Positions 47,094-57,758 of a DNA stretch of 64,000 nucleotides are shown here, one piece after another; within the stretch, counting starts at the first letter, position 1, and the number at the start of each line of letters is the position of its first letter. The notes under the pieces were generated by a model. That model was not told where the DNA came from. It worked only from the letters and a program-made list of their open reading frames with translations, and made no database searches. Source of the DNA: Microcella putealis. GTDB lineage: Bacteria; Actinomycetota; Actinomycetes; Actinomycetales; Microbacteriaceae. A program made the position numbers and the translations under genes. The stretch spans positions 124,001 through 188,000 of the forward strand of contig NZ_SGWW01000003.1 in assembly GCF_004216575.1 (NCBI RefSeq). Reading direction: 5' to 3'.

Positions 47094-47692
47094 GATGCGG
47101 TCTCTCCTGAGGGGGTGTCGGCCGTTTTCCCGCTGAAACCGGCGATGACGAGGTAGACGCCGACGATGACGGCGTAGGCGCCGAAGAAGCCGACGGCGCT
47201 GACCGAGTCGCCCACGGCAACGAGGATCAGCGCGAGGATGATGGTGGCCCCGCCGACAGTGATGCCGTCGCGGCTGTAGGGGGAGCGCCCGCGGTGGCGC
47301 AGGCCCCACACAAACTCAAACGCACCGGCGAAGACGCCGTACGCGCCGAGAGCCAGCAGCAGGAAGGCCAAGAGATCGCCGTCGAGGAAGCCGACGAGGG
47401 CGAAGGCCGCCGCCGAGACGACGGCGGTGATGACCGCGAGCCCGCGGTGCAGAGCGCGCAACGGTTCGCCGCCGGCAAGCCGCGTGCTGGTGATGGTGAG
47501 CACGATGGCACTCGCGACGCCGAAGGCGCCGAGGGCGATGAGGCCGAGGCTCGCCGAGTGGTCGGGGGTGAACGTGATCAGCACGCCGACGACGATGGCC
47601 GGGATCGCCCGGGCAATCGGGGCGAGCCAGGCGTTCGTCGACGCCGTCGCACCGCGGTCAGCGGCGCGCGCGTCAGAGGAAGCGGTCACCAT
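47090..47692 (-). CDS. polytopic membrane protein of unknown function
   Basis: A 200-residue protein with about six helices arranged as two-helix repeats (AIVVGVLITFTPDHSASLGLIALGAFG; AFALVGFLDGDLLAFLLLALGAYGVFAG; VGDSVSAVGFFGAYAVIVGVYLVIAG), recalling HdeD/DUF308-type membrane proteins. The start is ATG 47692; the function is unknown. It is translationally coupled to the small membrane protein downstream. Confidence 0.75.
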   Translation of the reverse strand: MVTASSDARAADRGATASTNAWLAPIARAIPAIVVGVLITFTPDHSASLGLIALGAFGVASAIVLTITSTRLAGGEPLRALHRGLAVITAVVSAAAFALVGFLDGDLLAFLLLALGAYGVFAGAFEFVWGLRHRGRSPYSRDGITVGGATIILALILVAVGDSVSAVGFFGAYAVIVGVYLVIAGFSGKTADTPSGETAS

Positions 47693-47752
47693 ACTCCCAG
47701 CGTACGGCCCGTGAGCCGTGAGGCTCCTGCATCGCACGGGATGCGCGGCGAA

Positions 47753-49138
<1,386 letters not shown>

Positions 49139-49275
49139 GGAAGGGCCTCCTGAAGGCATGCGGTAACACCTGTATAGGCGGGAGCACCGACACGCAGTGG
49201 TCGCCGAAGCCGGCAGGGCGCGTGTCGAGGCGCAGTCACCCTAGGGAGAGGCGCGACCGGCCCTCAAACGCGGCC

Positions 49276-49473
49276 TGTGGATAACGCTGGGGAAAGCTGC
49301 GGAGAACGCCCGCGCGTCGTGTGGGCAACATGTGGAGGCGCCTGTGGATTGTCACGGGGAGAACTTGCTGTAAACGGCTTTGACCAGGCCTTTTGTCATC
49401 CACACCGTGTGTGGAAAAAGAGGCTTCAACCGGCACCTGAAGCTTGAGGGCTTCGCGCGAATGCTGTGGAGGA
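49276..49473. promoter_or_regulatory. cluster of DnaA-box-like sites upstream of dnaB
   Basis: The gap 49139-49557 holds no gene. Seven nonamers built on TGTGG (or its complement CCACA) lie within 198 bp: TGTGGATAA at 49276 (perfect complement of TTATCCACA), TGTGGGCAA 49320, TGTGGAGGC 49331, TGTGGATTG 49343, TCATCCACA 49396, TGTGGAAAA 49410 and TGTGGAGGA 49465. Six have the same orientation. They could bind DnaA to regulate dnaB or titrate DnaA; the main origin is expected elsewhere. Confidence 0.5.
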
Positions 49474-49503
49474 AAGTGCGGGAAATCACTTGACACGGGG
49501 CGC

Positions 49504-49543
49504 AAAAAAGCGGTACCCGCGGCGCGTGGCCGCGGGTACCGCT
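49504..49543 (-). terminator. terminator of rpsF-ssb-rpsR-rplI operon
   Basis: AGCGGTACCCGCGGC-GCGTG-GCCGCGGGTACCGCT is a perfect 15-base stem. On the reverse strand it is followed by TTTTTT (complement of 49504-49509). It lies 15 bp after the rplI stop and is a textbook intrinsic terminator. Confidence 0.9.
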
Positions 49544-49557
49544 GGGGGCAAAAAGCC

Positions 49558-50019
49558 CTACTTCTTCTTCTTGTCGGCCACCACGTTGAGGGTGATGGTC
49601 GCCACGATCCCGTCGCGGAGCTTCAGGATCGCCTCGTGCGTGCCGACCGTCTTGATCGGCGAGACGAGCTCGACGAGGCGCTTGTCGATCGAGCCGATAC
49701 CGGCCTTCTCGACGGCAGCAGCCACGTCGCCGGTCTTCACCGAACCGAACAGGCGGCCCTCGGCGCCCGCGGTCACCGTGAGGGTGACAGGGTTTGCCTC
49801 GAGGCGGAGCTTCAGGTCTTGGGCCTCCTCGATCGTGGCGTGCTCGCGCGCAGCGCGGGCGGCCTTGATCGAATCAACCTGCTTTTCGCCACCGCGGCTC
49901 CAGGCCACAGCGAAACCCTGGGGGATGAGGTAGTTGCGGGCGTACCCGTTCTTGACCTCGACGACGTCGCCGGCCGAGCCAAGGCCCGACACTTCCTGCG
50001 TGAGAATGAGCTTCGACAT
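49558..50019 (-). CDS. rplI: 50S ribosomal protein L9
   Basis: A 153-residue L9 with the N-terminal [32 protein letters not shown] domain, a long connecting helix and a C-terminal domain with [16 protein letters not shown]. It is the last gene of the rpsF operon. Confidence 0.96.
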   Translation of the reverse strand: MSKLILTQEVSGLGSAGDVVEVKNGYARNYLIPQGFAVAWSRGGEKQVDSIKAARAAREHATIEEAQDLKLRLEANPVTLTVTAGAEGRLFGSVKTGDVAAAVEKAGIGSIDKRLVELVSPIKTVGTHEAILKLRDGIVATITLNVVADKKKK

Positions 50020-50029
50020 CGTGAACCCC

Positions 50030-50290
50030 TTAGCGTCCGGCGCCCGCGTACGGAAGCAGTGCCATCTCGCGGGCGTTCTTCACGGCCTTCGCGATCAGTC
50101 GCTGCTCCTGCACCGAGACACCGGTGATGCGGCGGGCGCGGATCTTCCCGCGCTCGGAGATGAACTTACGGAGGGTGGCGACGTCCTTGTAGTCGATGAC
50201 GCCAACCTTGATTGCCTTTGCGGGGGCGGCGTTCTTCGCGCCCTTGCCGCCGCGAGGCTTGCGGCGGTCGCCGCTGCTCTTGCCAGCCAT
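50030..50290 (-). CDS. rpsR: 30S ribosomal protein S18
   Basis: An 86-residue S18 with a basic Gly/Lys N-terminal tail, then [50 protein letters not shown]. No cysteines. It lies between ssb and rplI in the usual order. Together with S6 it may bind the operon leader (see 51282). Confidence 0.96.
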   Translation of the reverse strand: MAGKSSGDRRKPRGGKGAKNAAPAKAIKVGVIDYKDVATLRKFISERGKIRARRITGVSVQEQRLIAKAVKNAREMALLPYAGAGR

Positions 50291-50342
50291 AGTGGTTGTC
50301 CTTTTATCTGTGATTCACAAAGAGGGGATCCGGGTGACCGGA

Positions 50343-50885
50343 TCAGAACGGGGTGTCGTCGGCGTAGGAGCCGGGAGTGTTCCAGACGTCGCCGCCGGCG
50401 GACGACTGCCCGCCGTTCGACTGCGCAGCGCCACCCGCGGGGGCACCCCACGGCTCGTCGGCGACCTGAGCGTTGCCGCCCCGGTTGCCGCCACCCATCG
50501 CGCCGCCCGCGCCGCCGCCACCCGACGAGCGGGTGACCTGTGCGGTCGCGTAGCGGAGGCTGGGGCCGATCTCGTCGACCTCGAGCTCGATGGTGGTGCG
50601 CTTCTCGCCTTCCTTGGTCTCGTAGGAACGCTGCTTGAGGCGTCCCTGCGCGACCACGCGCATCCCTTTCGTCAGCGACGAGGCGACGTGCTCGGCGAAG
50701 TCGCGCCACACGCTCGCGCGGAGGAACAGCGCTTCGCCGTCCTTCCACTCGTTCGACTGACGGTCGTAGGTGCGCGGCGTCGAGGCGATCGTGAAGTTCG
50801 CGACGGCGAGGCCGTTCTGGGTGTACCGCAGCTCCGGGTCGGCAGTCAGGTTGCCCACCACGGTGATGACGGTTTCGCCAGCCAC
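50343..50885 (-). CDS. ssb: single-stranded DNA-binding protein
   Basis: A 180-residue SSB. The OB fold covers residues 1-110 ([28 protein letters not shown], then [22 protein letters not shown]). A disordered Gly/Ala/Gln region follows, and the acidic protein-interaction tip YADDTPF closes the chain. It lies five bases after the rpsF stop. Confidence 0.96.
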   Translation of the reverse strand: MAGETVITVVGNLTADPELRYTQNGLAVANFTIASTPRTYDRQSNEWKDGEALFLRASVWRDFAEHVASSLTKGMRVVAQGRLKQRSYETKEGEKRTTIELEVDEIGPSLRYATAQVTRSSGGGGAGGAMGGGNRGGNAQVADEPWGAPAGGAAQSNGGQSSAGGDVWNTPGSYADDTPF

Positions 50886-50889
50886 GGGC

Positions 50890-51252
50890 TTACTCCGCTG
50901 CCTTTGCGGCGGCGCGAGCCGCCTTGGCGTCGGCCTGAGCCTTGGCGGCCGCGAGGTTCGCGATTGCCTCTTCGGCGCGGAGAACCTTCGTGCGCATGAC
51001 CGCTTCGCTGAGCTTCAGCTGGCGGTCGAGCTCGACGGTGGCCTCCGACGTGGCGGTGAAGTTGACGACGGCGTAGATGCCCTCGTTCTTCTTGTTGATC
51101 TCGTAGGCAAGACGGCGCTTGCCCCAGATGTCGACGTTCTCAACGGAACCACCGGCGTTGCGAACAACACCGAGGAACTTGTCGAGGCTCGGAGCGACAG
51201 TGCGCTCGTCGATCTCGGGGTCGAGAATGACCATCAATTCGTACTGATGCAT
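50890..51252 (-). CDS. rpsF: 30S ribosomal protein S6
   Basis: A 120-residue S6 ([23 protein letters not shown] start, [23 protein letters not shown] core) with an Ala/Lys-rich C-terminal tail. A GGAGGT ribosome site is nine bases before ATG 51252. It is the first gene of the operon, with a hairpin in its leader. Confidence 0.96.
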   Translation of the reverse strand: MHQYELMVILDPEIDERTVAPSLDKFLGVVRNAGGSVENVDIWGKRRLAYEINKKNEGIYAVVNFTATSEATVELDRQLKLSEAVMRTKVLRAEEAIANLAAAKAQADAKAARAAAKAAE

Positions 51253-51281
51253 GACTCACCCACCTCCTTCGGACTCGAACG

Positions 51282-51300
51282 GCTGCAGACGGTCTGCAGC
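51282..51300 (-). promoter_or_regulatory. rpsF leader hairpin, possible S6:S18 binding element
   Basis: Reverse strand GCTGCAG-ACCGT-CTGCAGC is a perfect seven-base stem (nine if the loop closes to one base) located 30 bp before the rpsF start. The loop contains CCG, and GCAGCCG follows at its 3' side. S6:S18 complexes are known to bind CCG-bearing hairpins in rpsF leaders for feedback control; the match here is by eye. Confidence 0.45.
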
Positions 51301-51393
51301 AGGAGGGTTATGGCATCACGTGCCCGCGCGCGACAGCACGCAGACAACCTGCACAGCGTAGTCGATGCCGGATGCTCGGCGCCAGTTAACCGA

Positions 51394-52857
51394 CTACCGC
51401 TCGCCCCGCTGCGCGGCGCCGGTCGCGCCCCCGCGCTCGGCCCACCATGCGCGCAGCCGCCGCTCGGCCTCCTCGGCTCCGAGCGGACCGTCGTCGAGGC
51501 GCACCTCCAGCAGGTAGCGGTACGCAGCCCCGACGTCGGGCCCGGGACGCAGCCCCAGAATCTGCATGATCTGCTCGCCGTCGAGGTCGGGGCGAATCGC
51601 CGCGAGCTCTTCCTCTTCGGCGAGCTGCGCGATGCGCTGCTCGAGTTCGTCGTACGCGCCCTGGAGGCGAGCGGCCTTGCGCTTGTTGCGCGTGGTGACG
51701 TCGGCGCGCGTGAGAATGTGCAGCCGCTCGAGCAACGGGCCGGCGTCGCGCACGTAGCGCCGCACCCCCGAGTCCGTCCAGGGCGCATCGCTGTAACCGA
51801 AGAAGCGCAGGTGCAGCTCGATCAGCCTCGCGACCGCCGTGATCGTGTCCTTGTCGAAGCGCAGGGCGGTCAGCCGCTTCTTCGCGAGCTTCGCCCCGAC
51901 GACGTCGTGGTGGTGGAAAGTCACCGCCCCGTTTGCCTCAATGGATCGCGTGGCCGGCTTGCCGATGTCGTGGAGCAGGGCGGCGAGGCGCAGAACCGTA
52001 TCGGGGCGCGCATCCGCGTCGCCCCGCGAGCGCTCGAGGTCGATCGCCTGCTCCAGCACCGTGAGCGAGTGCTCGTAGACGTCTTTGTGGTGCGCGTGCT
52101 CGTCGATCTCGAGTCGCAGCGCCGGCACCTCGGGCAGCACGTACTCGGCAAGCCCCGTCGCCACAAGCAGTTCGAGCCCTCGGCGGGGCGAATCGGTCGC
52201 GAGCAGCTTGATCAGCTCGTCACGGATGCGCTCGGCCGACACGATCTCAAGCCGGCCCCGCATCTCGGTCATCGCCTGCAGCGCCGCATCGTCGAGGCGC
52301 GCACCGAGCTGCGCCGCGAACCGCACGCCCCGCAGCATGCGCAGCGGGTCGTCACCGAACGAGCGCTCGGGCGTCGTCGGTGTGGTCAGCACGCCAGAGA
52401 CCAGGTGCTCAAAGCCGCCGGTCGGGTCGACGAGTTCGAGCTGCGGCAGGCGCAACGCGAGGGCGTTGACGGTGAAGTCGCGCCGAATCAGGTCGCCCTC
52501 GAGGGTGTCGCCGAACGCGACCTCGGGCTTTCGGCTCGCGGGGTCATACTCGTCGGCGCGGTAGGTGGTGATCTCGACCGTGTCGTCGCCGATCTGCGCG
52601 CCGATCGTGCCGAAGTCGCGCCCGATATCCCAGTGCGCGTCGACGACGGGACGAATGATGCGGATGATCTCGTCGGGCCGCGCCGAGGTACAGAGATCGA
52701 GGTCGTGCACCCCGCGACCGAGAAAGGCGTCGCGTACGGGGCCGCCGACGAGCGCGAGCTCGTGTCCGGCCGCGGCAAAGCGCTCGGCAAGAGTGGCCAA
52801 GGGTTCGGCGGCGGCGAGCTCGCGCAGTCGGCTGACGGCCTGGGCCACGCTCTCCAT
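51394..52857 (-). CDS. cca: CCA tRNA nucleotidyltransferase
   Basis: A 487-residue class II CCA-adding enzyme. Nucleotidyltransferase head: LALVGGPVRDAFLGRGVHDLDLCTSARPDE (about 32-61). RNA-binding/neck: RDFTVNALAL (about 135-144). An HD phosphohydrolase-like domain follows (LHDIGKPATR and HHHDVVGA, about 295-320), as usual in actinobacterial PcnA-type proteins. It is divergent from the DUF6049 gene with a 58-bp shared promoter region. Confidence 0.94.
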   Translation of the reverse strand: MESVAQAVSRLRELAAAEPLATLAERFAAAGHELALVGGPVRDAFLGRGVHDLDLCTSARPDEIIRIIRPVVDAHWDIGRDFGTIGAQIGDDTVEITTYRADEYDPASRKPEVAFGDTLEGDLIRRDFTVNALALRLPQLELVDPTGGFEHLVSGVLTTPTTPERSFGDDPLRMLRGVRFAAQLGARLDDAALQAMTEMRGRLEIVSAERIRDELIKLLATDSPRRGLELLVATGLAEYVLPEVPALRLEIDEHAHHKDVYEHSLTVLEQAIDLERSRGDADARPDTVLRLAALLHDIGKPATRSIEANGAVTFHHHDVVGAKLAKKRLTALRFDKDTITAVARLIELHLRFFGYSDAPWTDSGVRRYVRDAGPLLERLHILTRADVTTRNKRKAARLQGAYDELEQRIAQLAEEEELAAIRPDLDGEQIMQILGLRPGPDVGAAYRYLLEVRLDDGPLGAEEAERRLRAWWAERGGATGAAQRGER

Positions 52858-52915
52858 AGTCCCCAGAGTCTAGACTTCCCGTCATGCTGGGGCTGCGGGC
52901 GTGTGAGGGTTCTGC

Positions 52916-54925
52916 GTGCCCGCGCTAGGCGGCACGCGCCACGCCGTCAGCATCGGACTGGTGGCGACGCTCGTGGGCGCTCTCGCGATCTCTGCGACCC
53001 TCCCGGCCAACGCATCCACCGTTTCTGATTCCTCGCCACCCGACAACGCAGCGGGCGTGGTGACGGTGGTGGCCGCCCCCGAGAACTCGGGCGTACTGGG
53101 TGACGGCGCCCCGCTGTCGGTGCGCGTGACGATCGCGAACGGCACCGACGAAGCGGTCGACAACGCCACGGCCCGTTTACACCTCGACCTCGCCCCCCTG
53201 GCCGGGGCCGACTCGGTGCGGCAATGGCTCTCGAGCGACCAACCGCCGAGCATCGGTGTGGTCGCCACCGGCCCAGTCGTCGACATCGCGCCCGGCGCGA
53301 CGGCCGTCGCGACGCTCACGCTTCCGGCCGAGGCGATCGATCTCGCAGGCCAATTCGGGGCGCGCGCCATCGGCGTCAGCATCGTTGATAGCGCCGGCGA
53401 GAACATCGCTTTCGATCGCTCGGCGATCGTCGGCCAGCCGAGCGGCACGAGTGCGCCGAGCGCCGGATTCGTCGTCATCGCGCCCGTGATCGCCCCGGAT
53501 GCACGCGGTCGCTATCTCAGCGCCGAGCAGTTGACCGCGCTCGCCGCCCCCAACGGCACCCTCCCTCGCGCGATCGAGGCGGCCGAGACCGGAGCCGTCG
53601 CCCTGGGAATCGACCCGCGCATCATCGCATCCGTCCGCGGCCTTGGCGCAGCCGCTCCCGAGGGCGCGGTGGCCGCGCTCGAACGGCTCGATGAGGCGGG
53701 GCCCGAGACCTTTGCCCTGCGCTGGTCAGACGCCGACCCACTCGCGGCCGTCGGTTCGCTCGAGACGGCATCACCGCCGGTGTTGGGGGCCGGATCGGAT
53801 GTGCTGGGTGACAACGGCGCCGCCAGCGCGACACTTGACCAGCTCACCGATTGGCCGCACACTCTGAGCGACTGGGTGTGGCCCGCCGACGGCACCCTCG
53901 GGCCCGACGCGGTCGCCCCCCTCGCCGCCGAGGGCGTGGGAACCGTGCTCGCCCATGCCAGCGACGTGGTCGGCGGTGTGGGGCTCGTGCGCGCTCTCGA
54001 CAGTGGGCTCCGCGCCGTCGTCAGTGACCCGGTCGCCACCGCCGCCGTGCGAAATGCGGCCGCATCCACGAGCCTGCACGATCGTCGCGCGGCGGTCGCG
54101 GAAATCAGCGCGCTGCTCGCCAGTTCGCCCTCCCTGACAACGCCGCTCGTGGCCCTCGCCGAGCGCACCGCCGCGCCCACGCCGCAGCTCACCGGGGTGG
54201 TCTCCGACGTTCTGGCCTTGCCCTGGGCGCGAAGCGGAAGCCTGGGGCCCGCAACATCGCCGGGCACCGCCGCATCCGACACAGCAATCACCGATGACAA
54301 CCGGCTCGAACGGATTCCGCTCGACACCCTGCTCGAGGTCGAACGCGGCGACGCTGAGTTTTCGCGCATCGCCGTCGACCCGGCGCCTCTGCTCGCCGAT
54401 CGGCGGCTCGACCTGCTCGACAGCATCGCGCTCGGGGGCGAAAACATCGTGGCGGCCGAGACCCGCTATCGCGCCCAATCGGATGCGCTCCGCAGCGCGG
54501 TTCAGGTGGCCGAGAGCGCCACCATTAATCTGCTCGCTGAGCGCACCTCCTTGCCGGTGACGGTGCAAAACGGTCTTCCCGTGCCCGTGACGGTGTACGT
54601 GGCTGTCGAACCCGTCACCGGGCAGCTGCGCGTTGAGAACCCGCGGGTCGAAACCACGGTGCCCGCCGCGTCTCAGGTGCGCGCTCTCGTGCCCGTGCAG
54701 TCGCTGGTCAACGGGGACGTCGACATTCGCGTATCGATCCGTGCCGCCGATGGCGCAACGATCGGCAGCACGATCGAGGTGCCGCTGAACCTGCAGGCCG
54801 GATGGGAGACCACCGGTACCATCGCGATCGGCGCCGTCATCGCCATCCTCTTCGCGCTAGGACTCGTCCGCGATATCCGTCGCCGACGCGAGCAGCGCAC
54901 CCCGAAAGAAACGAGTTCGCCCTGA
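52916..54925 (+). CDS. DUF6049-type secreted/membrane protein
   Basis: A 669-residue protein starting at GTG 52916. Signal peptide (residues about 1-34, LVATLVGALAISATLPANA-S), a large extracytoplasmic region of beta and mixed domains, and a C-terminal membrane helix (TIAIGAVIAILFALGLV, about 635-651) with a basic tail RDIRRRREQR. It sits between cca and murJ, the standard actinobacterial position of the DUF6049 family, and is probably connected with cell-envelope synthesis. Its stop overlaps the proposed murJ CTG start (CTGA). Confidence 0.85.
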   Translation: MPALGGTRHAVSIGLVATLVGALAISATLPANASTVSDSSPPDNAAGVVTVVAAPENSGVLGDGAPLSVRVTIANGTDEAVDNATARLHLDLAPLAGADSVRQWLSSDQPPSIGVVATGPVVDIAPGATAVATLTLPAEAIDLAGQFGARAIGVSIVDSAGENIAFDRSAIVGQPSGTSAPSAGFVVIAPVIAPDARGRYLSAEQLTALAAPNGTLPRAIEAAETGAVALGIDPRIIASVRGLGAAAPEGAVAALERLDEAGPETFALRWSDADPLAAVGSLETASPPVLGAGSDVLGDNGAASATLDQLTDWPHTLSDWVWPADGTLGPDAVAPLAAEGVGTVLAHASDVVGGVGLVRALDSGLRAVVSDPVATAAVRNAAASTSLHDRRAAVAEISALLASSPSLTTPLVALAERTAAPTPQLTGVVSDVLALPWARSGSLGPATSPGTAASDTAITDDNRLERIPLDTLLEVERGDAEFSRIAVDPAPLLADRRLDLLDSIALGGENIVAAETRYRAQSDALRSAVQVAESATINLLAERTSLPVTVQNGLPVPVTVYVAVEPVTGQLRVENPRVETTVPAASQVRALVPVQSLVNGDVDIRVSIRAADGATIGSTIEVPLNLQAGWETTGTIAIGAVIAILFALGLVRDIRRRREQRTPKETSSP

Positions 54926-56589
54926 GTTCCGACCCCGCAGCAGCCCCGGCGCCCGACGGCGACGGTCGCCGCGATTCGATCGGCCGCGCGAGTCTGTTGC
55001 TCGCCTCGGGCACGATCGTGTCCCGCATTCTCGGGTTCGTCAGCGCGATCATCCTGGCTCGCACGATCGGCGTGGTCGGGCCCGGTGACGCCTTCGCGCT
55101 TGCCACGACGCTGCCCAACAACATCTACGCGATCATCGCGGGGGGCGTCTTGACGGCAGTGCTTGTGCCGCAGATCGTCAAGGCGAGCCTCGACCCCGAC
55201 GGCGGGTCGCGCTACGTCAACAAGATCATCACCCTCGGCTTCATCGTTTTTCTCGGTGTGGCCGCCCTCGCAACCCTGGCCGCCCCCCTGCTCGTGGCGC
55301 TGTACGCCGAGCAGGCGACCGATGGGTCCCGCGGCTTCTCGCCCGAGATCCTCGCGCTCGCGACGGCGCTTGCCTACTGGTGCCTGCCGCAGGTGTTGTT
55401 CTTCGCGCTCTACAGCCTTCTGGGAGAGGTGCTGAACGCGCGCAAGGTGTTCGGCCCGTACACGTGGGCACCCGTCGCCAACAACGTCGTCATGATTGCG
55501 GGCCTGCTGCTGTTTGCGTGGTTGTTCTCGGGCAACGTCAGTGACGCAGCCCTCTGGACCCCGGGAATGATCGCGTTGCTCGGAGGCTCGGCAACCCTCG
55601 GCATCGCCGCCCAGGCCCTCCTGCTGTTCTTCTTCTGGCGTCGCGCGGGGCTGAGCTTCCGCCCCGACTTCCGTTGGCGCGGCGTAGGCCTCGCACAAAC
55701 GGGGAAGGCCGCCGGCTGGGTATTCGGCATGATCCTGATGACGCAGCTGTCGGGCATCGTGCACAACCGCGTCGCCTCGCTCGCCGTCGACGACGGCGAA
55801 CCGTCACTCGCCGTCTTGCGCTTCTCGTGGCTGATTTTCATGCTGCCGCACTCGGTCGTGGCCGTCTCGCTCGGCACGGCCTATTACACGCGGATGAGCG
55901 CCCACGCCCGCGACGGACGTCGCGACCTGCTTCGCGACGACATGGGCACAAGCATCCGACAAATATCGATGGTGATGGTGTTGGCCAGCGTTGGCCTGGC
56001 GATCGTCGCCGGCCCCTTCGCGCGCGTCTTTGACGACGACCCGGCGATCGTCGAAGGAATGGCGCGTGTTCTCGTCGCCTTCATGATCGGGCTCGTGCCG
56101 TTCTCGATGCTGTTCATCACCCAGCGGGTGTTTTATGCCCTCGACGACACGCGCACACCGTTTTTCATTCAGGCGGCACAGGCTGGCATCTTCGTCGCGC
56201 TCGCCGTGGTGGTTGCCACGCTGCCGAGCGCATGGATCGCGCCGGGAATCGCGCTCATCACGACCATCGCGGGCACGGCACAGACGCTCATCTCGCTGAT
56301 CATCTTGCGCGGGCGCATCGGAGGCATCGGCATGCGGCTGACTCTGCGGCGACTGGCCGCGTTCTGGCTTGCCGCCATTCCGGCGAGCGGCGTGGGGCTC
56401 GCCCTCGGGTTCGGGCTCGGGGTTTTCGAGGGCGGAGCGGCACGCGACAACGTCGCCACAGCAATCATCAGCATGGTCCTGATTGGCGGGGCGATGACCG
56501 CCACCTACGCCGGTGCCCTCGCGGTGCTTCGCGTGCCCGAGTTCTCGGCCATCGTCGACCCCCTCGCCCGACGTCTTCGCCGCCGGTGA
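54922..56589 (+). CDS. murJ: lipid II flippase MurJ
   Basis: A 555-residue MurJ with 14 or so helices (LLASGTIVSRILGFVSAIILAR start, FALATTLPNNIYAIIAGGVLTAVLVPQIV). The motif LPNNIYAIIAGG is typical. It exports lipid II for peptidoglycan synthesis. No ATG, GTG or TTG sits at the expected position. The only in-frame ATG lies 120 bases upstream inside DUF6049, and the nearest TTG (54997) would remove the first helix start. CTG 54922 overlaps the DUF6049 stop as CTGA and is the most likely initiation codon. The family N terminus begins about 20 residues later. Confidence 0.88.
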   Translation: MSSDPAAAPAPDGDGRRDSIGRASLLLASGTIVSRILGFVSAIILARTIGVVGPGDAFALATTLPNNIYAIIAGGVLTAVLVPQIVKASLDPDGGSRYVNKIITLGFIVFLGVAALATLAAPLLVALYAEQATDGSRGFSPEILALATALAYWCLPQVLFFALYSLLGEVLNARKVFGPYTWAPVANNVVMIAGLLLFAWLFSGNVSDAALWTPGMIALLGGSATLGIAAQALLLFFFWRRAGLSFRPDFRWRGVGLAQTGKAAGWVFGMILMTQLSGIVHNRVASLAVDDGEPSLAVLRFSWLIFMLPHSVVAVSLGTAYYTRMSAHARDGRRDLLRDDMGTSIRQISMVMVLASVGLAIVAGPFARVFDDDPAIVEGMARVLVAFMIGLVPFSMLFITQRVFYALDDTRTPFFIQAAQAGIFVALAVVVATLPSAWIAPGIALITTIAGTAQTLISLIILRGRIGGIGMRLTLRRLAAFWLAAIPASGVGLALGFGLGVFEGGAARDNVATAIISMVLIGGAMTATYAGALAVLRVPEFSAIVDPLARRLRRR

Positions 56590-56716
56590 ACACTCGGTGA
56601 CGAGCGTGACCATCGCCTGAACACCGCGGCGGCGCGGAATAGCCGAGACCTAGACTGGGTTGGCCCTGCCACCGGTGCTTTTCGCGCCGGCACCCACGGA
56701 CGACAAACGAGGAACC

Positions 56717-57676
56717 ATGCGACAGGTCATCATCATCGGATCCGGCCCGGCCGGATACACCGCGGCCATCTACGCCGCCCGCGCGAACCTCGCCCCGCTC
56801 GTCATCGCCAGCTCGGTCGAGTTCGGCGGCGAGCTCATGAAGACCACCGAGGTCGAAAACTTCCCCGGCTTCCCCGAGGGCGTCATGGGCCCCGACCTCA
56901 TGACGAAGATGCAGCAGCAGGCTGAGCGTTTTGGCGCCGAAATCGTGTACGACGACGTGACCGCCCTCGAACTCGACGGCCCCGTCAGGGCCGTGACCCT
57001 CGGCAACGGGGATCGCCACGAAGCGCACGCCGTGATCTACGCCACCGGCTCGGCCTACCGCAAGCTCGGCCTCCCCGACGAAGACCGCCTGTCGGGCTAC
57101 GGCGTGTCGTGGTGTGCCACGTGCGACGGCGCATTCTTCCGGCAGAAGACCGTCGCCGTGGTCGGCGGCGGCGACTCCGCGATGGAGGAGGCGACGTTCC
57201 TCACCCGCTTCGCCGACAAGGTCTACCTGATCCACCGCAGCGAGACGTTCCGCGCCTCTGCCGCCATGCTCGACCGCGCGAAGGCCGACCCGAAGATCGA
57301 GTTCGTCACGAACGCTGCCGTGCAGCACATCTACGGCGGCGAGCTCGTCACCGGCGTGGGCATCGTCGACACCGAGACCGGCGACGAGCGCACGCTCGAC
57401 GTCAGCGGCGTGTTCATTGCGATCGGCGCCGATCCCCGCACCCACCTCGTGCACGGCGCGCTCGAGCTGACGGAGCAGGGCACCATCGCCGTGGAAGGAC
57501 GCAGCTCGCGCACCTCGGTGGCCGGAGTGTTCGCCGCCGGCGACGTGGTCGACCCCACCTACAAGCAGGCCATCACGGCGGCCGGAAGCGGCTGCGCCGC
57601 CGCCCTCGATGCGCAGCACTACCTCGAAGGTCTCGGCGACAACGTTCGCCAGACCGCCGAGCCGGTCAGCGCATAA
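56717..57676 (+). CDS. trxB: thioredoxin reductase
   Basis: A 319-residue low-molecular-weight flavoprotein. FAD motif IIIGSGPAGYTAAIYAAR (residues 4-21), redox centre WCATCDGAF (Cys about 133 and 136), NADPH motif VVGGGDSAMEEA (about 155-166) and GVFAAGDVVDPTYKQAI near the end. ATG 56717 with an ACGAGGA site upstream; a longer in-frame reading was rejected. It is followed by trxA after 82 bp. Confidence 0.96.
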   Translation: MRQVIIIGSGPAGYTAAIYAARANLAPLVIASSVEFGGELMKTTEVENFPGFPEGVMGPDLMTKMQQQAERFGAEIVYDDVTALELDGPVRAVTLGNGDRHEAHAVIYATGSAYRKLGLPDEDRLSGYGVSWCATCDGAFFRQKTVAVVGGGDSAMEEATFLTRFADKVYLIHRSETFRASAAMLDRAKADPKIEFVTNAAVQHIYGGELVTGVGIVDTETGDERTLDVSGVFIAIGADPRTHLVHGALELTEQGTIAVEGRSSRTSVAGVFAAGDVVDPTYKQAITAAGSGCAAALDAQHYLEGLGDNVRQTAEPVSA

Positions 57677-57758
57677 ACCGGTCAGCGCTGAGACGGTCAG
57701 AGCCCCCTCGCTACCCCGCGCATCCTGAACCCCATCGACCGCAAGAAAAGGAGCAGCA

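Noticed and set aside
49276..49473. Chromosomal replication origin in the dnaB upstream gap
   Set aside because: dnaA and dnaN are not adjacent and no AT-rich unwinding element is seen; gene order places oriC beyond yidC, outside the window.
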